Below are positions 63,500 to 64,000 of a stretch of DNA of 64,000 bases, piece by piece (position 1 is the stretch's first letter; the number at the start of each line of letters is the position of its first letter). Under the pieces are notes generated by a model. It was not told where the DNA came from, did no database searches, and saw nothing but the letters and a program-made list of their open reading frames with translations. Source of the stretch: Flavobacterium sp. Root420 (GTDB taxonomy: Bacteria; Bacteroidota; Bacteroidia; Flavobacteriales; Flavobacteriaceae). The DNA lies in the NCBI RefSeq assembly GCF_001427905.1, contig NZ_LMEF01000001.1:744394-808393 (forward strand), read 5' to 3'. The position numbers were made by a program, and so were the translations under genes.

Positions 63500-64000
63500 A
63501 TGATTCGAGGAATATTCTTTTTTATTTTTCTGTGGATGATCACTATCGGAAATGCACAGCAAAGTACAGCTTCAAAAAACGTTTCGACTTTTACGATTGA
63601 AGCACCTCAACTCAAAACCATCAAGAAAATCTGGATTTATTTGCCTGAAGGTTATTCGGCTTCAGCCAAAAAAAAATACAACGTCATATATATGCACGAT
63701 GCCCAAAATTTATTTGATGCCAAAACCTCTTTTGTTGGCGAATGGAATGTCGATGAAAAACTTGACAGCTTAAAAGCACCGTTAATTGTAGTGGGAATCG
63801 AGCACGGAAATGACAAACGTATAGACGAATTAACGCCTTATAAAAACGAAAAATACGGCGGTGGAAATGCCGATAACTATCTTGATTTTATAGTAAAAAC
63901 ACTAAAACCGTACATTGATAAAAACTACAGAACCAAAACCAAGGCCAAAAACACAACGATAATGGGAAGTTCTCTTGGCGGCTTGGTGTCCTATTATGCC
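63500..64000 (+). CDS. secreted esterase, 3' truncated by the window edge
   Basis: The first 167 codons of a putative esterase (esterase D/enterochelin-esterase-like alpha/beta hydrolase), open to the last base. Signal peptide MIRGIFFFIFLWMITIG, cleavage after about NAQQ. WIYLPEGY and YMHDAQNLFD are typical family segments, and IMGSSLGGLVSYYA is the nucleophile elbow with the catalytic Ser. The acid and His lie beyond the window. A longer-looking frame on the same DNA (63552-63773) is a shadow. It is divergent from the TerB-like gene. Confidence 0.85.
   Translation, partial: MIRGIFFFIFLWMITIGNAQQSTASKNVSTFTIEAPQLKTIKKIWIYLPEGYSASAKKKYNVIYMHDAQNLFDAKTSFVGEWNVDEKLDSLKAPLIVVGIEHGNDKRIDELTPYKNEKYGGGNADNYLDFIVKTLKPYIDKNYRTKTKAKNTTIMGSSLGGLVSYYA

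Noticed and set aside
63552..63773. 73-codon plus-strand frame at the window end
   Set aside because: It is an out-of-frame shadow of the truncated secreted esterase, which is open from 63500 to the end with a signal peptide and catalytic elbow.

Overview
The window is a single contig piece from an AT-rich Bacteroidota genome, almost certainly a Flavobacterium (Flavobacteriaceae). The evidence is the low GC content, the repeated TAnnTTTG -7 promoter boxes with few Shine-Dalgarno sites, and family content typical of the group: long NusB, DUF3276/PUR-alpha-like protein, DUF4249, DUF5723, DUF6515, monomeric NADP isocitrate dehydrogenase, peptidase T, a cyclophilin-FKBP fusion and a TonB-dependent receptor. 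It is mostly chromosomal housekeeping DNA with small accessory patches. No tRNA, rRNA, CRISPR array, transposase or prophage was seen.

Layout. 1-8.4 kb: secreted phosphodiesterase-like enzyme, DUF2167 membrane protein, SpoU/TrmH RNA methyltransferase, secreted beta-lactamase-fold hydrolase, bifunctional RelA/SpoT and a Fur-family regulator. 8.4-14.6 kb: purA and nudK, then an S41 peptidase and an alpha/beta hydrolase lying between intact nudK and a decayed second copy of the nudK 3' end, then a secreted protein and an L,D-transpeptidase lipoprotein. 14.9-22.2 kb: guaB, a tandem intergenic repeat, a coupled lipoprotein/DUF5723 outer-membrane pair, HMG-CoA lyase, a divergent SatD-like/DUF3307 gene pair behind a palindrome-rich control region, and pyrD. 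22.5-28.0 kb: sulfatase module with an arylsulfatase, a porin reduced by internal deletion, DUF6515 and a formylglycine-generating enzyme. 28.2-35.5 kb: pepT, YdeI-like protein, yajC, nusB, leucine dehydrogenase, ABC exporter, DUF3276. 35.5-41.5 kb: GH3 glycosidase with an esterase, two more alpha/beta hydrolases, CsaA-like protein, thioredoxin-fold protein. 41.8-48.3 kb: Rnk-like factor, small cytochrome c, PPIase fusion, MFS and cupin, archaemetzincin lipoprotein, sugar isomerase-like protein, FMN reductase, BamE-like lipoprotein. 48.5-57.4 kb: trmD, rplS, icd, TonB receptor with DUF4249 lipoprotein, GyrI-like and DinB-like proteins, thiamine pyrophosphokinase. 57.5-64 kb: accessory patch with a VOC gene between cassette-like repeats, rlmF, an antitoxin-like remnant, a lipoprotein hydrolase, uvrB, a TerB-like protein and a truncated esterase at the edge.

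Genes that work together: the sulfatase needs the formylglycine made by the nearby FGE. GH3 and its esterase look like a small glycan-degradation operon. Leucine dehydrogenase and HMG-CoA lyase are early and late steps of leucine catabolism. trmD-rplS is the usual translation cluster. The strongest candidate for an under-described system is the SatD-like/DUF3307 pair: a protein with nucleotidyl-cyclase-like motifs and a helix-turn-helix, translationally coupled to a polytopic membrane protein rich in intramembrane His/Asp, with palindromic operators in front.

Intergenic regions carry several families of long inverted repeats. All start-codon choices, promoter boxes and hairpins below were read by eye, without alignment software.
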